Part shown: positions 23,764 through 31,214 of the stretch, piece after piece
Layout: the number at the start of each line of letters is the position of its first letter
Position numbering within the stretch: position 1 is the stretch's first letter
Assembly: GCA_001512505.1 (NCBI GenBank)
Contig: LFSC01000016.1
Coordinates: 1 to 34,782, forward strand
Reading direction: 5' to 3'
DNA: 34,782 nt
From: Clostridiaceae bacterium DTU079
GTDB taxonomy: Bacteria; Bacillota; Clostridia; Acetivibrionales; Acetivibrionaceae
Position numbers and translations under genes: made by a program
The notes under the pieces: model-generated
What the model was told of the DNA's origin: nothing
Databases searched by the model: none
What the model saw: the letters and a program-made list of their open reading frames with translations, nothing else

Positions 23764-25497
23764 TTATGTGAGTTCTTTTATTGCATTCTTTATTTCTTCA
23801 TCATTGGGAGCTAATTTCTGAGCTTCCTTAAGAACCTTTACACTCTCACTATACTTTCCCAATCCAAACAATGAATACGCCTTGATTTTGTATGCGTTGA
23901 CGTCATTAGGATTAATCTCCATCGATTTTTCACAAGCGCTTAAAGCCTCATTGAAACGCTTTAGATTGTATAATGCATTGGCTTTAATTATATAGAGAGC
24001 ATAAAAATCGGAATGAATTTCCAAGCCTTTCTGGCAATAGTCTAATGCTTCCTCGTATTTTTTCAATCCTATCAATGTATTTGCCATAATGCAATAAGCG
24101 GAGGAATCGCCTATATTGTTTTCGAAAATCTTTTTGCATATAGCATGAGCTTCCTCAAATTTCCCGCTTTCGGTTAAAAAACCCGCTTTTATTAAATAGG
24201 CTTCAACCTGTTTCGGCATTACCTCTATGGATTTGTCACACTCTCTCATGGCTTCATCAAAATTTCCCAGTTGATATAATGCAATTGCTTTGTTTGAGTA
24301 AGCTGTGTGGCAATCGGGCATTATGTCCAAGGCTTTGTCGCAGTCTGCAATAGCTTCATTAAATTTGCCCATACCAATATATGCATTTGATCTGGCAAGG
24401 TACGCAATTATCTCATTAGGATCGATTTCAATGGCATTATTGCTTATCTCTATTGACTCATTGAAATTTCCCATAAGAGCCAAAATATTTGCTTTTGTGC
24501 CAAGACCAAAAGCATTATCCGGTGCAATCTCCAATCCCGTCTCGCAGTTTTCAAGGGCCTCCTCAAGCTTATTCATCGCAGCCAAAGCTCCGGCTTTATT
24601 AAAATAGGCTTCGTAAAAGTATTTATTCCATTGTATTGCCTTGTCAAACATTTCAATAGCTTTTTTGCTGTCTCCTTCTTCCAATATCATTAAACCCAAA
24701 TCGTTATAGGCTTCCCAATACCCAATATTTAATTCCGTTGCCTTAACTAAACATCTATAGGCTTCATCATTTTTCTGCATCTTCCACAGGAAAAACCCTT
24801 TATTTGCATAAGCTGAAGCATTTTTTTCATCCAATTCAATTGCCTTGTTGACGCAATTTATTGCCCCGCTTCTATCCCCAACATCCCACAGGGTCATTGC
24901 TTTATTGCTATAAACGGAACTATTGCCCGGCTCCAACTCAATAGCGCGGTCAAACATTTCAAGGGCTTCCGGATAATTTCTCATTTTGTCCAGAATAAGG
25001 CCTCTTGTGTTATACTCATTTCCGTCTTTCAAGCCCATCTCCATTGCCTTGTCCAAATCCTTCAATGCCGGCTGAAGCTTGTTCATTTTATAATATAGAG
25101 CTCCTCTGTCACTGTAGCATTGTGCGTATTTGGGATCTAACTCGATGGCTTTGTTGTAACATTCCAGGGCTTCCTCAAATTTTGAAACGGCAAAAAGTAC
25201 ATTTCCTTTGGTTTTATAAGCAACAGAAAACTTTGGATTAAGTTTAATTGACTTATCCAGGCACTCCAAAGCTTCCTCAATCTTTCCCATTTTGTATAGG
25301 GCCAGTCCCTTGTTATTGTATGTTCTTTCTGACTCGGGATTTTTTTCCAATGCCTTGTCAAAATAATTTATTGCCTCTTCATATTCGCCTTTTTCCAGAA
25401 GTTCATGGCCTTTATTGTTATAGGAGTCTGCACTGCTGCAGGAAGTCAACAGCATCAGTAGCGATAAAGCCCATGCTAAAATAACCTTTTTTGACAT
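23764..25497 (-). CDS. Lipoprotein made of 16 TPR repeats
   Basis: A 577-residue protein with a signal peptide and lipobox ending MLLTSC (Cys about 20). The rest is an almost uninterrupted array of sixteen 34-residue tetratricopeptide repeats, from SYNNKGHELLEKGEYEEAINYF to SLFGLGKYSESVKVLKEA. Such a solenoid would form an extracellular protein-binding scaffold tethered to the membrane. The repeats are of regular length, with no enzymatic domain. The ATG at 25497 has a GGGGGAGG ribosome site. It lies between two solute-binding protein genes on the same strand, so it may scaffold sugar capture or signalling at the surface; this is inference from context. Confidence 0.92.
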   Translation of the reverse strand: MSKKVILAWALSLLMLLTSCSSADSYNNKGHELLEKGEYEEAINYFDKALEKNPESERTYNNKGLALYKMGKIEEALECLDKSIKLNPKFSVAYKTKGNVLFAVSKFEEALECYNKAIELDPKYAQCYSDRGALYYKMNKLQPALKDLDKAMEMGLKDGNEYNTRGLILDKMRNYPEALEMFDRAIELEPGNSSVYSNKAMTLWDVGDRSGAINCVNKAIELDEKNASAYANKGFFLWKMQKNDEAYRCLVKATELNIGYWEAYNDLGLMILEEGDSKKAIEMFDKAIQWNKYFYEAYFNKAGALAAMNKLEEALENCETGLEIAPDNAFGLGTKANILALMGNFNESIEISNNAIEIDPNEIIAYLARSNAYIGMGKFNEAIADCDKALDIMPDCHTAYSNKAIALYQLGNFDEAMRECDKSIEVMPKQVEAYLIKAGFLTESGKFEEAHAICKKIFENNIGDSSAYCIMANTLIGLKKYEEALDYCQKGLEIHSDFYALYIIKANALYNLKRFNEALSACEKSMEINPNDVNAYKIKAYSLFGLGKYSESVKVLKEAQKLAPNDEEIKNAIKELT

Positions 25498-25627
25498 TAA
25501 AGTCTGCCTCCCCCAATAACCGCAGTTAATAAGCTATCTAATATACCTATAATTATAGCAAGATTTTCCTTTAACATCAATTATAAGGGCTGGAACGGGT
25601 GTTTTAAATAAAGGATTCCATTAATTT

Positions 25628-25655
25628 AAAAAAAGAGCCAAAGATATGGCTCTTT
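25628..25655 (-). terminator. Terminator after the stalk-fused binding-protein gene
   Basis: A perfect 9-base stem (AAAGAGCCA at 25632-25640 with 25647-25655) is followed on the minus strand by a seven-base U-tract. It lies 32 bases after the stop of the downstream-ending gene and isolates it from the TPR gene. Confidence 0.88.
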
Positions 25656-25686
25656 ATACGCAGGTATGTTTTGTAAACAATCAACA

Positions 25687-27243
25687 TCAATATTGTAAAT
25701 CCTCTATAAGTGCATTTACCTTCTGATCACATTTCTTTAATACTTCCATGGTTTTATCGGGACTGTATTCACCGTTAACTTGCGTAACATTATCCCATAC
25801 TTCAGCCAGCGCCATATGTAAATACGTTTCCAACGGAGACCATGCAGGTATGGACGGATAACCTATTGCATAGTTCATTTGATCGGCAAATACATTTCTC
25901 AACCTGTTGTCTTTTATCCATGGATCCTCATATGCTGATTTGACCACCGGCATATTTCCCGTCATTTTACTGTATTCTACTTGTGCCTCTTTACTGATCA
26001 GACATTTTAACAGCTCCACAGCTTCCTTCTTATTATGTGATCCTCTGAAAACTGCAAGTGAACTTCCCCCAAGAAATGCAAATCTACCCTTTGCACCTTT
26101 TGGAAGCATTGCAACCCCAATCTTGTCTGAGATATCATTTTCATTATTATTTCTTTCTAAATTAATAATAACCCATGGACCCAAAATAGAAGTTGCAAAA
26201 TCACCGTTAATAAATGCTTCTTCCACACTATTAGTGTCTTTTTCAAGTGCCGTTTTATCCATTAACCCCTCAAATGCCAACTCCGAATAGAACTTAATTC
26301 CATTGAAGGCTTCCTTGCTGCTAAGAGTTGATTGTGTATAATCCAAATTGAGGAAACTGCCGCCTGCTCCATAAATCCATGGTGCATAATTGTGAATAAC
26401 ATTCCAGTCATTTTTACCCGGCATTCCCAGAGCAGACAACTTCTTGCCGTTGATTTCCACATTGTTCAGCTTTTTCAAAGCTTCTTTGAAGGAATCCCAG
26501 GTTTCAAAATCCTTTTTCGGATCAACCCCCGCTTTCTCGCATGCATCAATCCTATAATATATCGCTCTTGTATCTGCAAACCAAGGCACAGCATACCTTT
26601 CCTTTTTTCTGGCAATTCCGGTTGAACCCAGTGTCTGAGGATGAAACTCATCCCAGTTTATTTCTTCTGAAAGATCCGCCAGAGCACCCATATCTGCAAA
26701 AGCCGCTACCCACGTAGTTCCCATCTGGGTTACGTCCGGAGCTCCTTCTCCCGTCAAATATGCCGCCGTTAATTTAGTCCATGCCGATCCCCAATCTACC
26801 ATTGTAACATTCAAACCTATGTCAGGATTATCCTGCAAAAAAGGCGATGCAATTTTCATAAAATCCTTCGAAAGATTTTCGGAGTTTGGCATAATCCAAA
26901 CATCGAGAACTGTTTTATACTTTTTGCTTTCATTATCTTCACTTGGATTGGATAATATGTCTATGGTGTATGTATCCCCATCCCACAAGACCTGTTTGCC
27001 GAGAGCTTCACTAACAGCCCTTACAGGCAAGTATGTTGTCCCCTCAAAAATAAACGGTTCAACCCTTCTGCCGTTTCCATCCTTAGGATCAATCCTCTTT
27101 CCGTCAACGTTGATCTTAATATCCCTATAATCAACGGTTATTGTTTTTCTCATTGACATGGTATAAGCCGTTAAGGATGTAGCTATTATAGCTGTTGTGA
27201 TCATCCCGGCCACAAAGAATTTTGCTTTCTCCAAAAACCTCAC
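25687..27243 (-). CDS. Solute-binding protein fused to an N-terminal stalk (copper amine oxidase N-like) domain
   Basis: A 518-residue secreted or membrane-anchored protein. A hydrophobic N-terminal segment (about 8-28) without a lipobox Cys is followed by a copper amine oxidase N-terminal-like stalk domain (about 35-98, with VDYRDIKINVDGK and TTYLPVRAVSEALG). A family 1 sugar-binding domain makes up the rest (about 105-518, with LDVWIMPNSENLSKDF, GEGAPDVTQMGTTW and LGGSSLAVFRGSHNKKEAVELL). The stalk domain is common on surface proteins of anaerobic Firmicutes but unusual on a solute-binding protein. The start is GTG at 27243 with a GGGGAG ribosome site. No permease lies nearby. Confidence 0.88.
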   Translation of the reverse strand: MRFLEKAKFFVAGMITTAIIATSLTAYTMSMRKTITVDYRDIKINVDGKRIDPKDGNGRRVEPFIFEGTTYLPVRAVSEALGKQVLWDGDTYTIDILSNPSEDNESKKYKTVLDVWIMPNSENLSKDFMKIASPFLQDNPDIGLNVTMVDWGSAWTKLTAAYLTGEGAPDVTQMGTTWVAAFADMGALADLSEEINWDEFHPQTLGSTGIARKKERYAVPWFADTRAIYYRIDACEKAGVDPKKDFETWDSFKEALKKLNNVEINGKKLSALGMPGKNDWNVIHNYAPWIYGAGGSFLNLDYTQSTLSSKEAFNGIKFYSELAFEGLMDKTALEKDTNSVEEAFINGDFATSILGPWVIINLERNNNENDISDKIGVAMLPKGAKGRFAFLGGSSLAVFRGSHNKKEAVELLKCLISKEAQVEYSKMTGNMPVVKSAYEDPWIKDNRLRNVFADQMNYAIGYPSIPAWSPLETYLHMALAEVWDNVTQVNGEYSPDKTMEVLKKCDQKVNALIEDLQY

Positions 27244-27448
27244 TTCTATCTCCCCTTAATTTCTCTATTTTGTTAATATCCACATAATAACAAATATATC
27301 ACACCGATTTCCAATTTTCAAAATAAATTGAAATCCTCTCTAATGTTAAATATCACAACATATTTGATAGTGTTGGTGTCGGCATAAAAAAGGTCAAAAT
27401 CGGTTTACAACGGATCAAGATATAAAGCGGCAATGCTCTTATCTATAC

Positions 27449-28639
27449 TCACTCCGCTGCCTTAAAGTTATAAATCGGTTTTATAATATCTATAATTTCA
27501 ACGGTATCCCGGATATTTTCAATAATCTCTTCCATAGGCTTGTAGGCCATGGGAGATTCATCGATAGTTGACTTGTTGACCGTTGTTGAATATATTCCTT
27601 CCATTGATTTTTTAAACTCACTAAGGGTTATTACTTCCTTGGCTTTCGACCTGCTCATCAGCCTGCCGGCACCGTGGGGTGCAGAATAATTCCAGTCCCT
27701 ATTCCCCTTTCCGATGCAAATAAGGCTCCCGTCCCTCATATTAATGGGAATCAGGACCTTTTCCCCTTCCCGGGCTGAAATGGCACCTTTTCGAAGAATC
27801 ATATTGTCAAGGTCGATATAGTTATGTATAGTGGTAAACTGCTCCTCAATTTTAAAGTCCATACGTTTTACAATCTCGTCCACAATGGCCTTACGGTTTA
27901 ATACTGCAAATTTTTGCACCAGCTTCATATCGGAAAGATAATTGTCAAAGGATTTACCCTGAACATAGGCAAGATGTTTGCTGACACTTGAGGTTTTTAT
28001 TTTCTTTATTTCCGTTTGAATTTCTTTCTCCCGCCCTTCAGCCTTCATCTTTTCCACAAGCTCTTTAATTATTTCACTTTGTGTCACCAGCTCCTTGTAG
28101 CCCAGCTCTTGATAAAATTGGGCAACCTGCTTTCCCAGATGCCTGCTTCCGGAATGTACAACCAGGTATAGATTACCTTCCTTGTCTTTGTTTACCTCGA
28201 TAAAGTGGTTACCTCCTCCCAATGTTCCGATGCTCAGCTTCGCACGGTTTATATTAACATTCTTTCTGCATATGAGCTCTTCCAAATCAATGTTTTTGGC
28301 ATAGGGATGCTCCTTTTTCCGAATATCAAAACCTGCAGGGATATATTCATGGATAACCTTATCCAGTTTGCTAAGTTCAATATTCTTGTTTTTAAGTTTT
28401 ATTGTCTCCATTCCGCAGCCAATATCAACCCCAACCAGATTGGGAACAATTTTATCTTTAATTGTCATGGTTGTTCCAATGGTGCATCCGGCACCGGCAT
28501 GGGTGTCCGGCATGATTCTTATTATGCTGCCTTTAGCAAACTCCTGATTGCATAATTCTATTATCTGTGCAACAGCATCCTCTTCTACATTATCAGTAAA
28601 GACCTTAGCTGTATTGTATTTTCCCCTGATTTCTATCAT
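27449..28639 (-). CDS. rtcB: RtcB-family RNA ligase
   Basis: A 396-residue member of the RtcB family, which joins 2',3'-cyclic phosphate and 5'-hydroxyl RNA ends using GTP and manganese. The conserved metal and catalytic residues are visible: PDTHAGAGCTIG (about 44-55), VGVDIGCGM with the metal Cys (about 70-78), LGGGNHFIEV (about 137-146), HSGSRHLG (about 160-167), IHNYIDLDN (about 266-274) and the guanylylated His in PHGAGRLMSRSKAK (about 320-333). The length is close to E. coli RtcB. No archease or rtcA gene is adjacent, so its repair or splicing role is undefined. The ribosome site is GGTGGGG, close to the ATG. Confidence 0.94.
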   Translation of the reverse strand: MIEIRGKYNTAKVFTDNVEEDAVAQIIELCNQEFAKGSIIRIMPDTHAGAGCTIGTTMTIKDKIVPNLVGVDIGCGMETIKLKNKNIELSKLDKVIHEYIPAGFDIRKKEHPYAKNIDLEELICRKNVNINRAKLSIGTLGGGNHFIEVNKDKEGNLYLVVHSGSRHLGKQVAQFYQELGYKELVTQSEIIKELVEKMKAEGREKEIQTEIKKIKTSSVSKHLAYVQGKSFDNYLSDMKLVQKFAVLNRKAIVDEIVKRMDFKIEEQFTTIHNYIDLDNMILRKGAISAREGEKVLIPINMRDGSLICIGKGNRDWNYSAPHGAGRLMSRSKAKEVITLSEFKKSMEGIYSTTVNKSTIDESPMAYKPMEEIIENIRDTVEIIDIIKPIYNFKAAE

Positions 28640-28747
28640 AACCCCACCGTCTTTCAGTTTTATAATACCTTATTCAAAGAAACTTTTTGTTATACTTTCA
28701 TAATATTCTTTTACCGGACAATAATACCCGTCATATGATACCCGATG

Positions 28748-29180
28748 CTAATGTCTGAATATTATCATATCTTTTTCCCCCGGTTCAACATATACATCCG
28801 GCGAAATATCGTTATAGTCTATGGTAATTTTAGTGTATTCGTATGGTTTAAAATAATCAGCTTTAGGAAAACCCGGATAATTGAGGTTTTCCAAGTATGG
28901 ACCGTACTCCTTGCCATCATATGTAATTTTTCCCTGAAGTTTTATTATTAATAAATCTACACTTTCTATCGTTTTTTTCTTCGAAGGTCAAATACATATC
29001 CTGACTCTCCAATACATAAACTTCAATAGCTTTTCTAAGCTGAGCTGCTTTACTTGGTATTTCAACACAAGGTTGCTTCCGGTTACGAAGGTAATTAATA
29101 AAAGTTATAGTTATAGTTAAAATTATAATACTTGATAATACAATACAAAAAATCTTCCGATTATTATAACTCTTTTTCAA
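28748..29180 (-). pseudogene. Frameshifted gene for a membrane-anchored protein of about 143 residues
   Basis: The uninterrupted frame from TTG at 29180 (AAGGAG eight bases upstream) encodes a single N-terminal helix (FCIVLSSIIILTITITFINY) and then a charged stretch, ending after 87 residues at 28917. A seven-A run on the minus strand (28978-28972) marks the break. With one A removed, the frame continues from EEK into TIESVDLLIIKLQGKITYDG, then KEYGPYLENLNYPGFPKADY and FKPYEYTKITIDYNDISPD, to a TAG at 28750-28748. The continuation is clearly protein-like, while the annotated tail is not. The family is not recognised. It could be a recent loss, phase variation or a sequencing error. Confidence 0.7.
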
Positions 29181-29373
29181 AGCACCACTCCTTCCTAAAC
29201 TTTATGGTTCGATACTCCATTTCAGTTTATTAACCAGATTTACAAACTGCTTCTCAATTTATACCCATTATTATTCTTGCTTAACATTTATCGTAAGTAA
29301 GCACATGAGAATTTATTCTCTTTCCTGATACCAGAAGCAAAATCTCATGGTCATCGAGTTCATTTTCTTTTTG

Positions 29374-29468
29374 GTCATTTCACTTCGTGAAATCCCACTA
29401 AATAAAAGCTTCGTGGGCAGCGATTCCCCAACGATTTTTGTCACTCCACTTCATGAAATCACATTAAA
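29374..29468. repeat. Two imperfect copies of a short palindromic unit
   Basis: A unit reading TCA..TCACTTCGTGAAATCCCA at 29374-29398 recurs as TCACTCCACTTCATGAAATCACA at 29441-29463. The first contains the palindrome ATTTCACTTCGTGAAAT (29378-29394). Between them, CCCAC (29395-29399) pairs with GTGGG (29413-29417). The set looks like a REP-like or other dispersed non-coding repeat in the 3' region of the peptidoglycan-binding gene. Confidence 0.55.
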
Positions 29469-29505
29469 AAGGAGCTACGCACTAATTGATCAGTGCCGTA
29501 GCCCC
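29466..29505 (-). terminator. Terminator of the peptidoglycan-binding protein gene
   Basis: A stem of about 13 bases (29471-29483 with 29492-29505, one bulged base) and an 8-base loop is followed on the minus strand by TTTTTAATG. It lies about 45 bases past the stop codon of the gene ending at 29550. Confidence 0.85.
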
Positions 29506-29521
29506 TTAACCTGCAATATTT

Positions 29522-29549
29522 GTCACGGAAGAACCGTCCCTTTGTGTTA
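29522..29549. repeat. Short hairpin with GGGACGGTTCTTCCGTGACA motif
   Basis: On the minus strand, directly after the stop codon at 29550, the text AACACAAAGGGACGGTTC is followed by TTCCGTGACA, with ACGG and CCGT forming a small hairpin. I recall very similar GGGACGGTTCT strings as dispersed REP-like sequences in Firmicute genomes, but copy number here cannot be tested from one window. Confidence 0.4.
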
Positions 29550-30623
29550 TTAGAAGCCGTTCTTCTCGGCCCAATTTGCAGCTTCTTTTACCGCATTTTG
29601 ATGATTTGAATCCACACGGTTGGTTCCGTGGGTTTTGCTGTTTAAGAAGTGGATATCAAAAACACCATTCATGTTGTTGCCTTTTACGGAATCCAGGTTA
29701 TCTCCGCCTCCGTATCCTCCACTTCTTGATTTGACATATGTATTAGCCGGTGCACTATCAACACCTGCGTGAGGCATTCCAGCCATTGATGCGGCTATCT
29801 TACGCCCATTTACCGTGAGAATTATAGGTCTTCTTTCCCAACTCCAACTGCCTCCGTAGATTTCAAGCATTATTTTCGTATCGTTGGCGGTTAAAGTCTC
29901 ACAGTCGGCGTGGTTATAGCCATATGTTCTCTTTATGTTAAATGTGCGCCCTGTCCTGATATCGTATACTTGTGCAGTTGATCCTATACTAAATACATTC
30001 TCTGCATTACCAAACCACGAAAGCAAATAATCCTTGCTGCTAAGACCTCCTCTTGTCGCAGTTGATGCAGTGCTTGTCCTTCCCATAAGTCTGTCAATTG
30101 TTGCTAATGTTTTAGGTCCTGCAACTCCATCCTGTTCAAGCCCGTGCTTTGCCTGAAGTTTTTTCACTGCTTCCTTCGTAAGGCTGCCAAAATACCCTGT
30201 CGGGTCTACACTTAAATAGCCCAGTGCCTTAAGATCCTTCTGCAAAGACGTTACACTGCTTCCACTCATCCCCTCTTTTAATAAAGAGCCTCCCGAAGAG
30301 CGGGTAGCAGTCTTTTGACTAAGCAGGTTTTTAATAACCGCTAAAGTTTTCGGCCCTGCAATTCCGTCCTTCTCAAGTCCGTTCTGGGCTTGAAGCTTAA
30401 TAACCGCTTCTTTTGTTATTTGGCCGAAATATCCGGTGGGTTCTTCATTGAAATAGCCCAGTGTCTTAAGGTCCCGCTGCAGTGATGTAACCTCACTTCC
30501 GCTCATCCCTTCCTTCAATACTCCTGAAGCAGCAAAAACAAGTGAAGTGTTAACCAACAGAATTATTAAAAGGAAGGCTAGAACTGCTGTAAGCAACGCA
30601 GGCTTTTTCTTTTGCATTTCCAT
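29550..30623 (-). CDS. Secreted protein with two peptidoglycan-binding domains and an unassigned C-terminal domain
   Basis: This 357-residue protein has an N-terminal signal or anchor helix (about 10-32), then two peptidoglycan-binding type 1 domains (about 36-95 and 113-172, each with GMSGS.VTSLQ.DLK.LGY and GYFG..TKEAV.KLQA). A C-terminal domain of about 165 residues (190-357) follows. It has well-spaced His/Asp/Glu residues: YNHADCETLT, MPHAGVDSAP and FDIHFLNSKTHGTNRVD. It resembles extracellular domains common in clostridial wall proteins and may bind metal, but I cannot name its activity. The ATG at 30623 has GAGGGGGG upstream. It sits opposite a plus-strand sugar-nucleotide gene. Confidence 0.88.
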   Translation of the reverse strand: MEMQKKKPALLTAVLAFLLIILLVNTSLVFAASGVLKEGMSGSEVTSLQRDLKTLGYFNEEPTGYFGQITKEAVIKLQAQNGLEKDGIAGPKTLAVIKNLLSQKTATRSSGGSLLKEGMSGSSVTSLQKDLKALGYLSVDPTGYFGSLTKEAVKKLQAKHGLEQDGVAGPKTLATIDRLMGRTSTASTATRGGLSSKDYLLSWFGNAENVFSIGSTAQVYDIRTGRTFNIKRTYGYNHADCETLTANDTKIMLEIYGGSWSWERRPIILTVNGRKIAASMAGMPHAGVDSAPANTYVKSRSGGYGGGDNLDSVKGNNMNGVFDIHFLNSKTHGTNRVDSNHQNAVKEAANWAEKNGF

Positions 30624-31214
30624 TTTTCCCCCCTCTTTGGCTTTGACCAGTTATTTTTTATCCTCCACAATTGTATCATTTTATTCTCATATTATAAAGG
30701 CAAAATATATGTATATTTAAATTAACCTATGTATAAAGATAACCTGCCTTTTCCTTTTTGATAAATATGTATATTCCACCTGTCATTATATATAAAATGC
30801 TCTCGTAAGTAAACCCTTCAAAGAAAATTTCCGTTATTAAAAATCCCGTTTTGAACGATATATAAAAAGCATACATAAACCTTCTCCATATTAAATTTTT
30901 ATTCCAAATAATAAAGGATTTTCTTACGTTATATTGAATATATATATTATGCTATATGTTTTGCAAAAATTTTTTACACTAAAGTCATTCATTTTTTTGC
31001 AAAACCACATAGGTGGCGCTGTTGAACGCACAATTACAAATGCAGCTTATTTTCGTGCGTTCAATTAAGACTTATTCAATATAAATTATTATACGGTTTA
31101 TTTGTTTGATTTTAGTGGTTTTCACCGAATACAATTTAAATTAAACTCCTAAATTTTTGTTAATAATATATTTCGGATCAATGGCCGTCTATAAAGTGAA
31201 AGGATGATCATTAG
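30624..31214. other. 591-bp intergenic region with hairpins upstream of the sugar-nucleotide gene
   Basis: No gene is supported. The region lies between divergent genes and should hold both promoters. On the plus side it contains an imperfect pair (30955-30969 with 30994-31011), a small CCAC/GTGG hairpin (31005-31016), and a perfect 10-base inverted repeat (31022-31031 with 31055-31064). I could not identify convincing -35/-10 boxes. Confidence 0.6.
31022..31064 (+). repeat. 10-bp perfect inverted repeat in the sugar-nucleotide gene leader
   Basis: TTGAACGCAC (31022-31031) is exactly reverse-complemented as GTGCGTTCAA (31055-31064), about 150 bases before the start codon. It could be an operator or an RNA hairpin in the leader. 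It lacks a clear U-tract. Confidence 0.55.

Larger units (their letters stand above)
29181..29549. other. 369-bp intergenic region with stacked palindromes
   Basis: No gene is supported. The left part (29181-29340) is plain AT-rich sequence that should hold the promoter of the frameshifted gene. The right part contains the repeat units, the terminator and the GGGACGG hairpin listed separately. Confidence 0.6.

Noticed and set aside
28745..28951. Plus-strand open frame of 68 codons opposite the frameshifted gene
   Set aside because: It is antisense to the protein-like second half of the 28748-29180 gene and has no ribosome site.
28972..28978. Programmed -1 frameshifting at A AAA AAC in the membrane-anchored gene
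   Set aside because: The heptamer is a classic slippery site, but a -1 shift reads CGA then TAG and stops; the protein-like continuation needs a +1 shift or loss of one A, so an indel or slippage is likelier.
29347..29553. Plus-strand open frame of 68 codons ending in TVPLCY
   Set aside because: It is formed by the palindromic repeats and the terminator of the minus-strand gene; no ribosome site and no protein-like composition.
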